Positions 24,469-32,868 of a DNA stretch of 64,000 nt are shown here, piece after piece. The stretch comes from Psychroserpens burtonensis DSM 12212 (GTDB lineage Bacteria > Bacteroidota > Bacteroidia > Flavobacteriales > Flavobacteriaceae). The first letter of the stretch is position 1. Every line of letters starts with the position of its first letter. A program made the position numbers and the translations under genes. The DNA lies in the NCBI RefSeq assembly GCF_000425305.1, contig NZ_KE384346.1:184919-248918 (forward strand), read 5' to 3'. The notes under the pieces were generated by a model that was not told the origin of the DNA, made no database searches, and saw only the letters and a program-made list of their open reading frames with translations.

Positions 24469-27321
24469 ATGCCAAAGAACGACAATTTAAAATCTATCCT
24501 AATCATTGGTTCAGGGCCAATCATTATTGGTCAAGCTTGTGAGTTTGATTATTCTGGAACGCAAGCGCTTCGCTCACTTCGTGAGGACGGAATTGAAACC
24601 ATTCTAATCAATTCTAATCCGGCAACTATAATGACAGATCCAACCATGGCAGACCATGTTTATCTGTTACCATTAACAACAAGATCTATCATTAAGATAT
24701 TAAAAGAGCATCCTCAAATTGATGCAGTGTTACCAACAATGGGTGGTCAAACGGCATTAAATCTTTGTATTGAGGCAGATGAAAAAGGAATTTGGGAAGA
24801 TTTTGGGGTTGCGATTATAGGTGTAGATATTGATGCTATTAATATCACAGAAAATAGAGAGAAGTTTAGAGAGTTAATGCTGAAAATTGGGATTGGAATG
24901 GCACCTCAAGCAACAGCTAATTCTTATCTAAAAGGAAAAGAGATCGCCCAAGAATTTGGCTTTCCATTGGTCATTAGAGCCTCTTTTACCTTGGGAGGTG
25001 ATGGCGCAGCGATTGTTTATAAAGAAGAAGATTTTGATGAATTATTGACACGTGGCTTGGAAGTGTCTCCAATACATGAAGTCATGATCGATAAGGCTTT
25101 AATTGGTTGGAAAGAATATGAATTAGAGTTATTACGTGATTCTAATGATAATGTTGTTATTATTTGTACAATAGAAAATATGGATCCGATGGGAATTCAT
25201 ACAGGAGATTCGATAACAGTAGCTCCAGCAATGACATTGTCTGATAAAACATTTCAAAAAATGCGTGATATGGCTATTCATATGATGCGTAGTATTGGTG
25301 ATTTTGCAGGAGGTTGTAATGTGCAGTTTGCTGTCAGTCCAGATGAAAAAGAAGACATTATAGCTATTGAGATTAATCCGCGTGTATCGCGTTCTTCAGC
25401 ATTAGCGAGTAAAGCAACGGGTTATCCAATTGCAAAAATAGCTGCAAAATTAGCAATAGGTTATACTCTAGATGAATTAAATAATCAAATTACAGGTTCA
25501 ACATCTGCATTATTTGAGCCTACTTTAGATTATGTGGTTGTTAAAATACCACGTTGGAATTTTGATAAATTCGAAGGTTCAGATAGAACTTTAGGATTAC
25601 AAATGAAATCTGTAGGAGAGGTGATGGCGATTGGACGTTCATTTCAGGAAGCACTCCATAAAGCGACTCAATCACTTGAAATAAAACGTAATGGTTTAGG
25701 AGCAGATGGTAAAGGATATAAAGATTATCAGCAAATTATAGATAAACTTACATTTGCAAGTTGGGATCGTGTATTTGCTATTTATGATGCCATTCAAATG
25801 GGAATTCCATTAAGTAGAATCCATGAAATCACTAAAATTGATATGTGGTTCTTAAAGCAATATGAGGAACTACATCAATTGGAGAAAGAGATTTCTACAT
25901 TTACAATTGATACCATTGGACGCGATTTATTATTAGAAGCAAAGCAAAAGGGATATGGTGATAGACAAATTGCTCATATGCTTAAGTGCCTAGAAAGTCA
26001 AGTCTATAATAAACGTGATGAATTAAATATCAACCGTGTGTACAAATTGGTTGATACGTGTGCTGCGGAATTTAAAGCGCAAACACCATATTATTACTCT
26101 ACGTTTGAAAATGAGGTAGAAACTTCTGAAGGTGAAAAGTTTTCGGCAAATGAAAGTGTTGTCTCAGATAAAAAGAAAATTATTGTTTTAGGATCTGGAC
26201 CAAATCGAATAGGACAAGGAATTGAATTTGACTATTGTTGTGTTCATGGTGTTTTAGCAGCTGCAGAGTGTGGCTACGAAACTATTATGATTAACTGTAA
26301 TCCTGAAACTGTTTCTACAGATTTTGACATTGCAGATAAATTGTATTTTGAACCTGTATTCTGGGAGCATATTTATGATATTATTCGTCATGAAAAGCCA
26401 GAAGGTGTCATTGTTCAATTAGGAGGTCAAACTGCTTTGAAATTAGCTGAAAAATTAGATCGTTACGGAATAAAAATTATAGGGACTACATACCAATCCT
26501 TGAATTTAGCTGAAGATAGAGGCTTGTTTTCTAATCTTTTAAAAGAAAATAATATTCCTTATCCTGAATTTGATATTGCTACGACAGCAGATGAAGCCGC
26601 AGCAATTGCAGATGTACTAGATTTTCCAATTTTAGTAAGACCATCTTATGTTCTTGGAGGTCAAGGGATGAAAATTGTCATCAATAAGCAAGAACTTGAA
26701 GAGCATGTTGTGGACTTATTGAGAAGAATGCCAGGAAATCAATTGCTTTTAGATCATTATCTAGATGGTGCCATTGAAGCCGAAGCAGATGCTATTTGCG
26801 ATGGAGAAAATATCTATATTATTGGTATTATGGAGCATATTGAACCTTGTGGAATACATTCAGGCGATAGTAATGCGACACTACCTCCTTTTAATTTAGG
26901 CGAGTTTGTAATGCAGCAAATTAAAGACCACACCAAGAAAATTGCCTTAGCATTGAATACTGTTGGGTTAATTAACATTCAGTTTGCCGTAAAAGATGAC
27001 ATGGTTTATATCATTGAAGCTAATCCTAGAGCATCACGAACAGTGCCTTTTATTGCGAAAGCTTATGGAGAACCTTATGTGAATTATGCCACGAAAGTCA
27101 TGTTAGGTGAAAAGAAAGTAACCGACTTTGATTTTAAACCACATCTAGAGGGTTATGCAATCAAGCAGCCAGTATTTTCGTTTAATAAATTCCCAAATGT
27201 GAACAAGCAGCTAGGTCCAGAAATGAAAAGTACAGGAGAAAGTATCCTATTTATTGATAATTTAAAAGATGATGAATTTTATAATTTATACTCTAGACGT
27301 AAAATGTATTTGAGTAAATAA
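24469..27321 (+). CDS. carB: Carbamoyl-phosphate synthase large subunit
   Basis: A 950-aa protein with two ATP-grasp halves that make carboxyphosphate and then carbamoyl phosphate, using ammonia from CarA, for pyrimidine and arginine synthesis. The first half carries GSGPIIIGQACEFDYSG and EINPRVSRSSALASKATG; the second carries GSGPNRIGQGIEFDYCC and EANPRASRTVPFIAKAYG. At 950 residues it is about 120 shorter than the E. coli enzyme: it ends soon after the second ATP-grasp domain, so the MGS-like allosteric domain that binds UMP, IMP and ornithine is absent. Shortened CarB is, to my knowledge, the norm in Flavobacteria. carA is not adjacent. Confidence 0.96.
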   Translation: MPKNDNLKSILIIGSGPIIIGQACEFDYSGTQALRSLREDGIETILINSNPATIMTDPTMADHVYLLPLTTRSIIKILKEHPQIDAVLPTMGGQTALNLCIEADEKGIWEDFGVAIIGVDIDAINITENREKFRELMLKIGIGMAPQATANSYLKGKEIAQEFGFPLVIRASFTLGGDGAAIVYKEEDFDELLTRGLEVSPIHEVMIDKALIGWKEYELELLRDSNDNVVIICTIENMDPMGIHTGDSITVAPAMTLSDKTFQKMRDMAIHMMRSIGDFAGGCNVQFAVSPDEKEDIIAIEINPRVSRSSALASKATGYPIAKIAAKLAIGYTLDELNNQITGSTSALFEPTLDYVVVKIPRWNFDKFEGSDRTLGLQMKSVGEVMAIGRSFQEALHKATQSLEIKRNGLGADGKGYKDYQQIIDKLTFASWDRVFAIYDAIQMGIPLSRIHEITKIDMWFLKQYEELHQLEKEISTFTIDTIGRDLLLEAKQKGYGDRQIAHMLKCLESQVYNKRDELNINRVYKLVDTCAAEFKAQTPYYYSTFENEVETSEGEKFSANESVVSDKKKIIVLGSGPNRIGQGIEFDYCCVHGVLAAAECGYETIMINCNPETVSTDFDIADKLYFEPVFWEHIYDIIRHEKPEGVIVQLGGQTALKLAEKLDRYGIKIIGTTYQSLNLAEDRGLFSNLLKENNIPYPEFDIATTADEAAAIADVLDFPILVRPSYVLGGQGMKIVINKQELEEHVVDLLRRMPGNQLLLDHYLDGAIEAEADAICDGENIYIIGIMEHIEPCGIHSGDSNATLPPFNLGEFVMQQIKDHTKKIALALNTVGLINIQFAVKDDMVYIIEANPRASRTVPFIAKAYGEPYVNYATKVMLGEKKVTDFDFKPHLEGYAIKQPVFSFNKFPNVNKQLGPEMKSTGESILFIDNLKDDEFYNLYSRRKMYLSK

Positions 27322-27400
27322 CCTATTTATTCGATAAACGACTCGTCAATAAACTTTTTTATTTACTAATTTAGCAAAACAATATAAGTCGTCTATTATT

Positions 27401-28039
27401 ATGAAAAAAATTTTACTGTTATCGATATGCTTGTTAACCTTCACATTTGGGTTTTCTCAAACTGAAACAATAACAATCCCATGGGATTTTTTCTCTGTAC
27501 CACCATCTGATCCAAATTTCCCTAGTGGAGCAATGTTTGATACAAATATTGTTATAGAAGTGGGTGATACTGTTGTTTGGGATTGGTTGAGTGGAGGACA
27601 TAATGTCAAGAGTGACGGTGAATCGGTTGAGAGTTTTGGAACACCAGGCGGAGAGTTTGATACTTTTCCTACTGGATACACTTACGCTTATACTTTTACG
27701 ATAGTTGGAACTAGTAATTTTATATGTGCTCCACATGAGACTCTTATGTATGGGAGTGTTTCAGTAGTTCCAGAAGGAACACTGAGTGTTTCTAGTTCTA
27801 ATATTACTAGTTTTTCAATATCTCCTAATCCTGCTAGAAACAGCTTTACTCTAGATTTAGGATCACTAAATAACAATGTAGTTGTTGAAATTTATGACGT
27901 TTTAGGTAAAAAAGTTTTGAACAGAAAAGTAAATGCAATAGCAACTAATTTTGATATTTCTCATTGGAATAGCGGTTTGTATATTATCAAAATCTCTTCG
28001 GAAAAGACAGTTTTAATGAAGCGTTTTGTAAAGCAATAG
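27401..28039 (+). CDS. Cupredoxin domain fused to a T9SS sorting domain
   Basis: A 212-aa secreted protein: signal peptide (1-19, ending FGFSQ), a plastocyanin-like domain (about 20-125) and a C-terminal T9SS type A domain (about 140-212, ISPNPARNSFTLDL to KRFVKQ). The type-1 copper ligands appear to be present: His in SGGHNVKS and the Cys-His-Met loop in FICAPHETLMYG (C-x2-H-x3-M, a loop length between amicyanin and plastocyanin). It is therefore probably a blue copper protein delivered to the cell surface or medium. The next gene also encodes a T9SS cargo but has its own leader region. Confidence 0.85.
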   Translation: MKKILLLSICLLTFTFGFSQTETITIPWDFFSVPPSDPNFPSGAMFDTNIVIEVGDTVVWDWLSGGHNVKSDGESVESFGTPGGEFDTFPTGYTYAYTFTIVGTSNFICAPHETLMYGSVSVVPEGTLSVSSSNITSFSISPNPARNSFTLDLGSLNNNVVVEIYDVLGKKVLNRKVNAIATNFDISHWNSGLYIIKISSEKTVLMKRFVKQ

Positions 28040-28067
28040 TTTATTAAGATATTATATTTTATAAAGA

Positions 28068-28098
28068 GAGTCACAAACAAATGTTTGTGGCTTTTTTA
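28068..28098 (+). terminator. Terminator after cupredoxin gene
   Basis: GTCACAAAC pairs with GTTTGTGGC around AAAT (one G-T pair), followed by a T tract. Confidence 0.75.
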
Positions 28099-28256
28099 TT
28101 TGTCTGTGTTTAGCGAAAATGACTTCTAAAGAACTGAATATTACCATTAATTTTTTGATGCTAATTTTAGTAAGACTGAAAATATTGATAATTTGGAATC
28201 ATTTTTGCTATACTTTTTATAGTATCATAATAGATTTCAATAGAAAATAAGAGACT

Positions 28257-29129
28257 ATGAAAACAATATTACTTTTTTTAACATGCTTATTAATATCTGC
28301 TGCGGCACTATCACAGGTTTCTGCTAATCAGGTGGATGATTTTGAAGATGGTACAACTCAAGATTGGATTATTGGAAATCCAAGCGGAGCGGCTTCACCA
28401 CCTGTAAATGTTGCTACAGAGGGACCAGATGGCGTAGATGACAATTACCTAACATATACTTCAACTCCTCCAGAAACAGGTGGAGCAGGTAGTAAAATGA
28501 TTGTATTTAATGCGGCAATACAATGGTCTTCAAACTTTACAAGTGAAGGTATCGTTGCTATTAAATTTGATGTTAGAGTGTTAACAAATGATTTAAATTT
28601 AAGAGTCGCATTTCAAGGACCCAATGGGAAACGTATTTGTACTACTAATGCTGTTAATATTGTGGCAGGTTCTGGTTGGCAATCTATCATCATACCTATT
28701 TCTGCTTCAAATTTTACTGCAGTAGGAGGATCTGGTGCTGTATCTATAAGTGATGCTTTAGCTGCTGTTAATACAATGAGAATTTTAAGTAGTGATACAC
28801 CTACATGGACTAATCCAGATACTGTAGTTGCAACTATTAATTTAGATAATATTACTGCATCTACAACATTAAGTACACAAGAGTTTACCTCAAAAAACGA
28901 ATTTGAGATTTCTCCAAATCCAGCAATATCAAAGCTAAATATTAACTTGTCTCAAAACTTTGATCGCACAGATATAATCGTATATGATATTTTAGGTAAG
29001 AAAATATTCTCTAAAAAATTAAATGGTTTGTCATCTCAGATTGATGTTTCAAAATGGAACTCAGGAGTATACCTTGTTCGAATTTCAACAAACAAAAAGA
29101 CACTTACAAAACGTTTTGTAAAACAATAA
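28257..29129 (+). CDS. Secreted carbohydrate-binding-like protein with T9SS sorting domain
   Basis: A 290-aa protein: signal peptide (1-19, ending ALSQ), a beta-sandwich-like region (about 24-205) beginning VDDFEDGTTQDWIIGNPSG and including TINLDNITAS, a pattern shared with galactose-binding-like CBM domains of secreted flavobacterial proteins, and a C-terminal T9SS type A domain (about 218-290, ISPNPAISKLNINL to KRFVKQ). There is no catalytic domain, so it is likely a surface adhesin or glycan-binding protein. A strong terminator follows at 29148-29184. Confidence 0.8.
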   Translation: MKTILLFLTCLLISAAALSQVSANQVDDFEDGTTQDWIIGNPSGAASPPVNVATEGPDGVDDNYLTYTSTPPETGGAGSKMIVFNAAIQWSSNFTSEGIVAIKFDVRVLTNDLNLRVAFQGPNGKRICTTNAVNIVAGSGWQSIIIPISASNFTAVGGSGAVSISDALAAVNTMRILSSDTPTWTNPDTVVATINLDNITASTTLSTQEFTSKNEFEISPNPAISKLNINLSQNFDRTDIIVYDILGKKIFSKKLNGLSSQIDVSKWNSGVYLVRISTNKKTLTKRFVKQ

Positions 29130-29147
29130 TAATCAAAATTCTATATA

Positions 29148-29184
29148 AAAGCCTATCAACGATAAATTGATGGGCTTTTATTTT
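29148..29184 (+). terminator. Terminator after T9SS cargo
   Basis: AAAGCCTATCAA pairs with TTGATGGGCTTT (12 bp, one G-T pair, loop of seven) followed by TTATTTT. Confidence 0.8.
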
Positions 29185-29360
29185 AGTTAGAATTCAAATT
29201 CAAAGCATATTTCAATGTCTTCGGAAATTTTAAGACTAGAGTTCTAAGCATTTAAATGTAAAATATAACAACTTTAGTAAGAACTCCGTACGTTGTATAA
29301 TCAAGCCTATGTCAGAAAAGAAAACTTTTATTAATTGGATAGCTAATAGTCGCGTTTAGC

Positions 29361-30086
29361 TTAGTTTTTTAAACAACGTATTCCAGAACCTAATAAGATT
29401 GAATTACCGAAGAAATCCATTGTATCTTTATTGATACTCAAAACTTTTCTTGTTTGATCAAAATTATTAGTTGTCGACGAAGCGAGATTACATATGGCTC
29501 CTGCACCAGCAGCACTGCCTAAATTAGTGCAATAACCATTAGGTAAGGTATTAAAACCAAAGTCATCTGTACCGTTTCCAAAAAAATCACTCCAGCCAGA
29601 GATAGATTTTAATGCTGTGTCTTCATTGTTCATAAAACCGTTTGCTGATACATAGTTTTTTAATTCTATAAAATCTTGTTCACTTGGGATCTTCCAACCC
29701 GTTGGTGCTAATTTACCTGATTTAATAGCTGCCTCGTTATAGAGGGTGCCATAATAGTCAAAAGGTAAATCTTCTTCTATAGCATTACTTAAGTCTGATG
29801 TATCTGCCCATTGAAAAAGCGGTACTGTTTGATTATCCATATTCCAATCATTTCCAAATTCTTCAAAGGTGTATTCTGTTATTGGTGTTCCGTCACTATA
29901 GGTTGTCGTTTTTAAATTTTCAACCATCCATGTTTGGTTTCCTATCACTATTGTATTGTAAATGTTTCCATCAATATCAGATACTGTTTGTATTTGGTTT
30001 CCTATAGAATTGCTTTCATCATCTGAGCATTGGATGAAAAATAGTGAGATTAAGATATATGAGGAAAATTTAATTATTTTTTTCAT
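29361..30086 (-). CDS. FISUMP-domain lipoprotein
   Basis: A 241-aa lipoprotein (lipobox FIQC, about Cys20, followed by SDDESN). The mature part carries the Fibrobacter succinogenes major paralogous (FISUMP) domain: DIDGNIYNTIVIGNQTWMVE, NLKTTTYSDGTPI, then WKIPSEQDFIELKNYV and GFNTLPNGY near 200. These proteins are usually outer-membrane or surface lipoproteins of unknown function. The hairpin at 30104-30140 lies just upstream and separates it from the preceding T9SS gene. Confidence 0.88.
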   Translation of the reverse strand: MKKIIKFSSYILISLFFIQCSDDESNSIGNQIQTVSDIDGNIYNTIVIGNQTWMVENLKTTTYSDGTPITEYTFEEFGNDWNMDNQTVPLFQWADTSDLSNAIEEDLPFDYYGTLYNEAAIKSGKLAPTGWKIPSEQDFIELKNYVSANGFMNNEDTALKSISGWSDFFGNGTDDFGFNTLPNGYCTNLGSAAGAGAICNLASSTTNNFDQTRKVLSINKDTMDFFGNSILLGSGIRCLKN

Positions 30087-30103
30087 GGCCTTTTATTCCA
30101 AAA

Positions 30104-30140
30104 TATAAAGTCAAATACGACTAGTATATTTGACTTTATA
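30104..30140 (-). terminator. Terminator after minus-strand T9SS gene
   Basis: TATAAAGTCAAATA pairs perfectly with TATTTGACTTTATA (14 bp, loop of nine). On the minus strand it is followed by TTTTGG. It lies 8 bases beyond the stop of the gene at 30148-30912 and just upstream of the FISUMP gene. Confidence 0.6.
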
Positions 30141-30147
30141 ATTACAA

Positions 30148-30912
30148 TTATTGCTTCACAAAGCGTTTTGTTTCAGTTTGATCACCATTAGAGATTTTAA
30201 TGAGATATAAGCCACTGTTCCAGGCAGAAACATCAATTTTAGATGAGTTCCCAGATTCTAATATTTCAGAAATTATTTGTTTACCGAGAATATCAAAAAT
30301 TTCATATGTTACATTAGTTGGACTATCATTTAATTCAATATGTAATATCGAATTTGTTGGGTTTGGATATACATTAAAACTTGAAGATGTATCTAACTCG
30401 TCAATACTTAGTAGTGTGTCCCAGAAGTTTACTCCAAAGTCTGTCACTGTGCCATTAAACTCATATGGAGCAGCAACGTTTATAAAAGTTCCTGCAGTCC
30501 AAATCCCTTTAGAAACGGCTACACTTTCGCGTCCATTTGGAGAACTTCCCCACTGTGTGAAATCTAACATATTGGCTGCAACACCAAAGTTACCTGTTGG
30601 TAGATACAGCCCTAAATCTGCTGCAGTATCGTTTAAGTAATTTGGAATAGATACGGTTACTTCTGCATTAGGATTAAGGTTAAATGAACCGCTAACTAAG
30701 GTTGTCTGAGTGGACAATGTGCGATACCCAAATAAAGAACATAGTCTATAGGTTCCAATATTTTCTGTTGTAGTACCAAAATTTTTGATGGTTACTGTGT
30801 CTGCAGTGGGATCAACTACTAATAATTTAAATTGTTGCGCATTTACATGCTGCCCTAAGAAAGATGTAAATAGTAGTGTGAAGACTGCTTTTAAAAAGTA
30901 ATTTGTTTTCAT
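30148..30912 (-). CDS. Secreted protein with T9SS sorting domain
   Basis: A 254-aa protein with a signal peptide (1-25, ending VNAQ), a beta-rich region of about 150 residues (KLLVVDPTADTVTIKNFGTT at its start) reminiscent of lamin-tail-like or other small beta-sandwich domains, and a C-terminal T9SS type A domain (about 178-254, VYPNPTNSILHIEL to KRFVKQ). No catalytic motif. A lamin-tail-like domain is only a guess from the opening strands. It reads toward the FISUMP gene, with a hairpin between them. Confidence 0.8.
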   Translation of the reverse strand: MKTNYFLKAVFTLLFTSFLGQHVNAQQFKLLVVDPTADTVTIKNFGTTTENIGTYRLCSLFGYRTLSTQTTLVSGSFNLNPNAEVTVSIPNYLNDTAADLGLYLPTGNFGVAANMLDFTQWGSSPNGRESVAVSKGIWTAGTFINVAAPYEFNGTVTDFGVNFWDTLLSIDELDTSSSFNVYPNPTNSILHIELNDSPTNVTYEIFDILGKQIISEILESGNSSKIDVSAWNSGLYLIKISNGDQTETKRFVKQ

Positions 30913-31111
30913 GATGTTTTGTTTATTTAATGATTAAAATTTATGCCATTTGCAATGGCTTTTTTGTTTTGGGTAATAAACTGCTTCAACTTTTAGTGTT
31001 AAAGCAGTTCATTGTAAACGCAATTAAGAACAACAACGAACTAATTAATTCCCTTTTTTTTCTTTTTCAACCTGTGTTGTTTTTCAAACTATTTTAATAA
31101 TTAAAATGGTT

Positions 31112-32185
31112 TTAATCGCAAGTATTTCTATATCGTAATCGGTCTTCGTCACCAATCCTTAAATCAATTTTTGTCAAGCTACTAGTATTAATTTCTTGAA
31201 GCCTCCAGTTATTATTACAGTATTGAAGTGCAGGTATATTTATGAGTACTAAAATATTATTTGCTGTACCAGTAGTAGACCATGTTCCAGTTGCAGATGT
31301 AGAATTCCAGAAAGCGCTTACTGTACCGTCTATATAAAAGTTAAAATCATAACCATCATAAATAGCATCATAATTAAAACTGTTTTGTCTTGTTTTATCG
31401 ACATACCAGTTTTGACATCCAGTAAGGAGATTTATTACTAATTCTTGAGTACAATGGTCACAATCGTCATCGTTATAATCAAAATCATCATCTTCATCAC
31501 AAGTGTTTTGTTCATTCTCTATCGTTGTTTCAAGTTCGGTAAGTGAATTAATTTGTAAGGATTCACCGTTTGCTATTAATACAGATATAGGGAAATTTAT
31601 ACTCGTGATATCATTTGTGTTTATTCCTTCAATGAAACTATACAATTCATAGTCATTAGTGAACGTTTCCGAAGACAATAATTCATTATCGAGATTGAAT
31701 TTTGAAGCAGAAAATGGATATATAAAATCAATACATTCTATATCATCGTCACTTATGTTCTCACCATTACAACTATTAGCTCTTGCCGTTAGTTCTTCCA
31801 AATCATTGATGATTACTTCTGAAAAATCTGAATTCACTATAGTAATAGGGAACGTAATCTCTACAACATCAGTGTCATCATAGTCTTCATCAAAAATGGA
31901 TTCTACTAAATAATAATCATTGGTACTATTTATATTGACCGGAATTGAATTTGCTTTAACATTTATAGGTAGTTTGATATTAAAACAATTAGCAAAATCT
32001 AAAATGTTGTCATTAGAACCATCATTAGCTGCGGTGCGTTGTATAAGGCTCGCGACTACTGAGTTGTTTTGTATAAGGTCCTCGGGAGGTGTTTCAATAA
32101 ATTCCGTCTCCTCAGATCTACAAGAAGTAAAAAACAGCACTAATAAAAAAAGTAAAATTAGAGTTGTTTTAGTCGTTGTTTTCAT
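31112..32185 (-). CDS. Cysteine-rich lipoprotein with two tandem repeats, linked to FecI/FecR/TonB module
   Basis: A 357-aa lipoprotein (lipobox FTSC, Cys22). I do not recognise a named family. Residues about 60-140 and 150-230 are two copies of one unit: Cys near the start, a (I/F)xxP strand, NxTNDYxL, then ITFPITI or INFPISV, an (I/L)xxLxEL helix and a closing Cys. An acidic linker (DEDDDFDYNDDDCDHC) leads to a C-terminal beta-rich domain (GTVSAFWNSTSATGTWST). The gene diverges from a FecI-type sigma gene, and its start is 34 bases from one arm of the 31-bp inverted repeat, which points toward it. That suggests co-regulation with the fecR-receptor operon and a role as surface partner of that receptor. 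Confidence 0.7.
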   Translation of the reverse strand: MKTTTKTTLILLFLLVLFFTSCRSEETEFIETPPEDLIQNNSVVASLIQRTAANDGSNDNILDFANCFNIKLPINVKANSIPVNINSTNDYYLVESIFDEDYDDTDVVEITFPITIVNSDFSEVIINDLEELTARANSCNGENISDDDIECIDFIYPFSASKFNLDNELLSSETFTNDYELYSFIEGINTNDITSINFPISVLIANGESLQINSLTELETTIENEQNTCDEDDDFDYNDDDCDHCTQELVINLLTGCQNWYVDKTRQNSFNYDAIYDGYDFNFYIDGTVSAFWNSTSATGTWSTTGTANNILVLINIPALQYCNNNWRLQEINTSSLTKIDLRIGDEDRLRYRNTCD

Positions 32186-32219
32186 GATTTTGCATTTGTA
32201 TATTTCTAATGCTATTTTA

Positions 32220-32250
32220 TATATAACAACTCAACTTTTAAAACTCCTGA
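32220..32250 (-). repeat. Left arm of a perfect 31-bp inverted repeat, oriented toward the lipoprotein gene
   Basis: Read on the minus strand it starts TCAGGAGTTTTAAAAGTTGA and ends GTTGTTATATA. It is identical over 31 bases to 32822-32852 read on the plus strand. The 3' end in this orientation lies 34 bases from the lipoprotein ATG at 32185. It may be a promoter recognised by the neighbouring ECF sigma factor, or a recombination site. Confidence 0.9.
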
Positions 32251-32296
32251 ATAAAAAATAAATATTTTTCTACCTTTAGAATCTAAAACCGTCAAC

Positions 32297-32821
32297 TTGC
32301 CGAAAGATCTAAACGAAAATATATGCGAAGCCAAAGTTTTCGAGCACGTATATAATACGTATTCAAAAGATGTTCATAATTTCTTGTACTATAAATATGG
32401 TGAACAATTTAATCCTAAAGATAAAGTACAAGATGCATTCATTAAACTATGGGTTAACTGTAAAAAAGTGACCTTGAGTAAAGCGAAATCGTTTCTATTT
32501 ACTGTAGCAAGTAATATGGTGCTCAATGATATTAAGCACCACAAAGTGGTACTCAATTATCAAAGAGTCATACCACAATCCCATACTAATGAAACACCAG
32601 AGTTTCTTTTAGAGCACCAGCAATTTTTTGAACGTTACAAAAAAGTACTTGAAAGTTTAAAAGAAGAACAGCGGGTTGCTTTCTTATTGAACAAGGCAGA
32701 AGGAAAGAGTCATAGTGAGATAGCTGATTTTTTGGGAGTGACTAAAAAAGTTGTCGAATACCGCATTTATACCGCATTTGGTGTTTTTAAAAAAGAATTA
32801 GAAGGGTTTAAAATAAAATAA
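32297..32821 (+). CDS. FecI-like ECF sigma factor
   Basis: A 174-aa sigma-70 family factor. Region 2 is at about residues 18-90 (FLYYKYGEQFNPKDKVQDAF, then AKSFLFTVASNMVLNDI) and region 4 at about 115-170 (LKEEQRVAFLLNKAEGKSHS, then GVTKKVVEYRIYTA). The start is a TTG at 32297, opening MPKDLNENICEAKVF, which fits the usual MPK opening of related factors; no in-frame ATG exists upstream. TACCTTTA at 32271-32278 may be its -7 promoter element. It is followed by fecR and a receptor with an N-terminal signalling domain, the classic cell-surface signalling arrangement. The gene is exactly enclosed by the 31-bp inverted repeat; the right arm starts one base after the stop codon. Confidence 0.9.
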   Translation: MPKDLNENICEAKVFEHVYNTYSKDVHNFLYYKYGEQFNPKDKVQDAFIKLWVNCKKVTLSKAKSFLFTVASNMVLNDIKHHKVVLNYQRVIPQSHTNETPEFLLEHQQFFERYKKVLESLKEEQRVAFLLNKAEGKSHSEIADFLGVTKKVVEYRIYTAFGVFKKELEGFKIK

Positions 32822-32852
32822 TCAGGAGTTTTAAAAGTTGAGTTGTTATATA
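32822..32852 (+). repeat. Right arm of the 31-bp inverted repeat, oriented toward fecR
   Basis: Begins TCAGGAGTTTTAAAAGTTGA and ends GTTGTTATATA, then 16 bases to the fecR ATG. It is the perfect inverse of 32220-32250; identity stops abruptly at both ends of the repeat. Confidence 0.9.
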
Positions 32853-32868
32853 GAGAGAACATTTATTT

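Noticed and set aside
27434-27736. Minus-strand frames of 100 and 74 codons inside the cupredoxin gene
   Set aside because: They lie opposite a well-supported secreted protein gene and resemble no family.
30200-30640. Plus-strand frame of 146 codons opposite a T9SS cargo gene
   Set aside because: Antisense shadow of a gene with signal peptide and sorting domain.
32220-32852. Inverted repeats as ends of an insertion sequence or MITE carrying the sigma gene
   Set aside because: No transposase, no visible target-site duplication, and the sigma gene is functionally matched to its neighbours fecR and the receptor.
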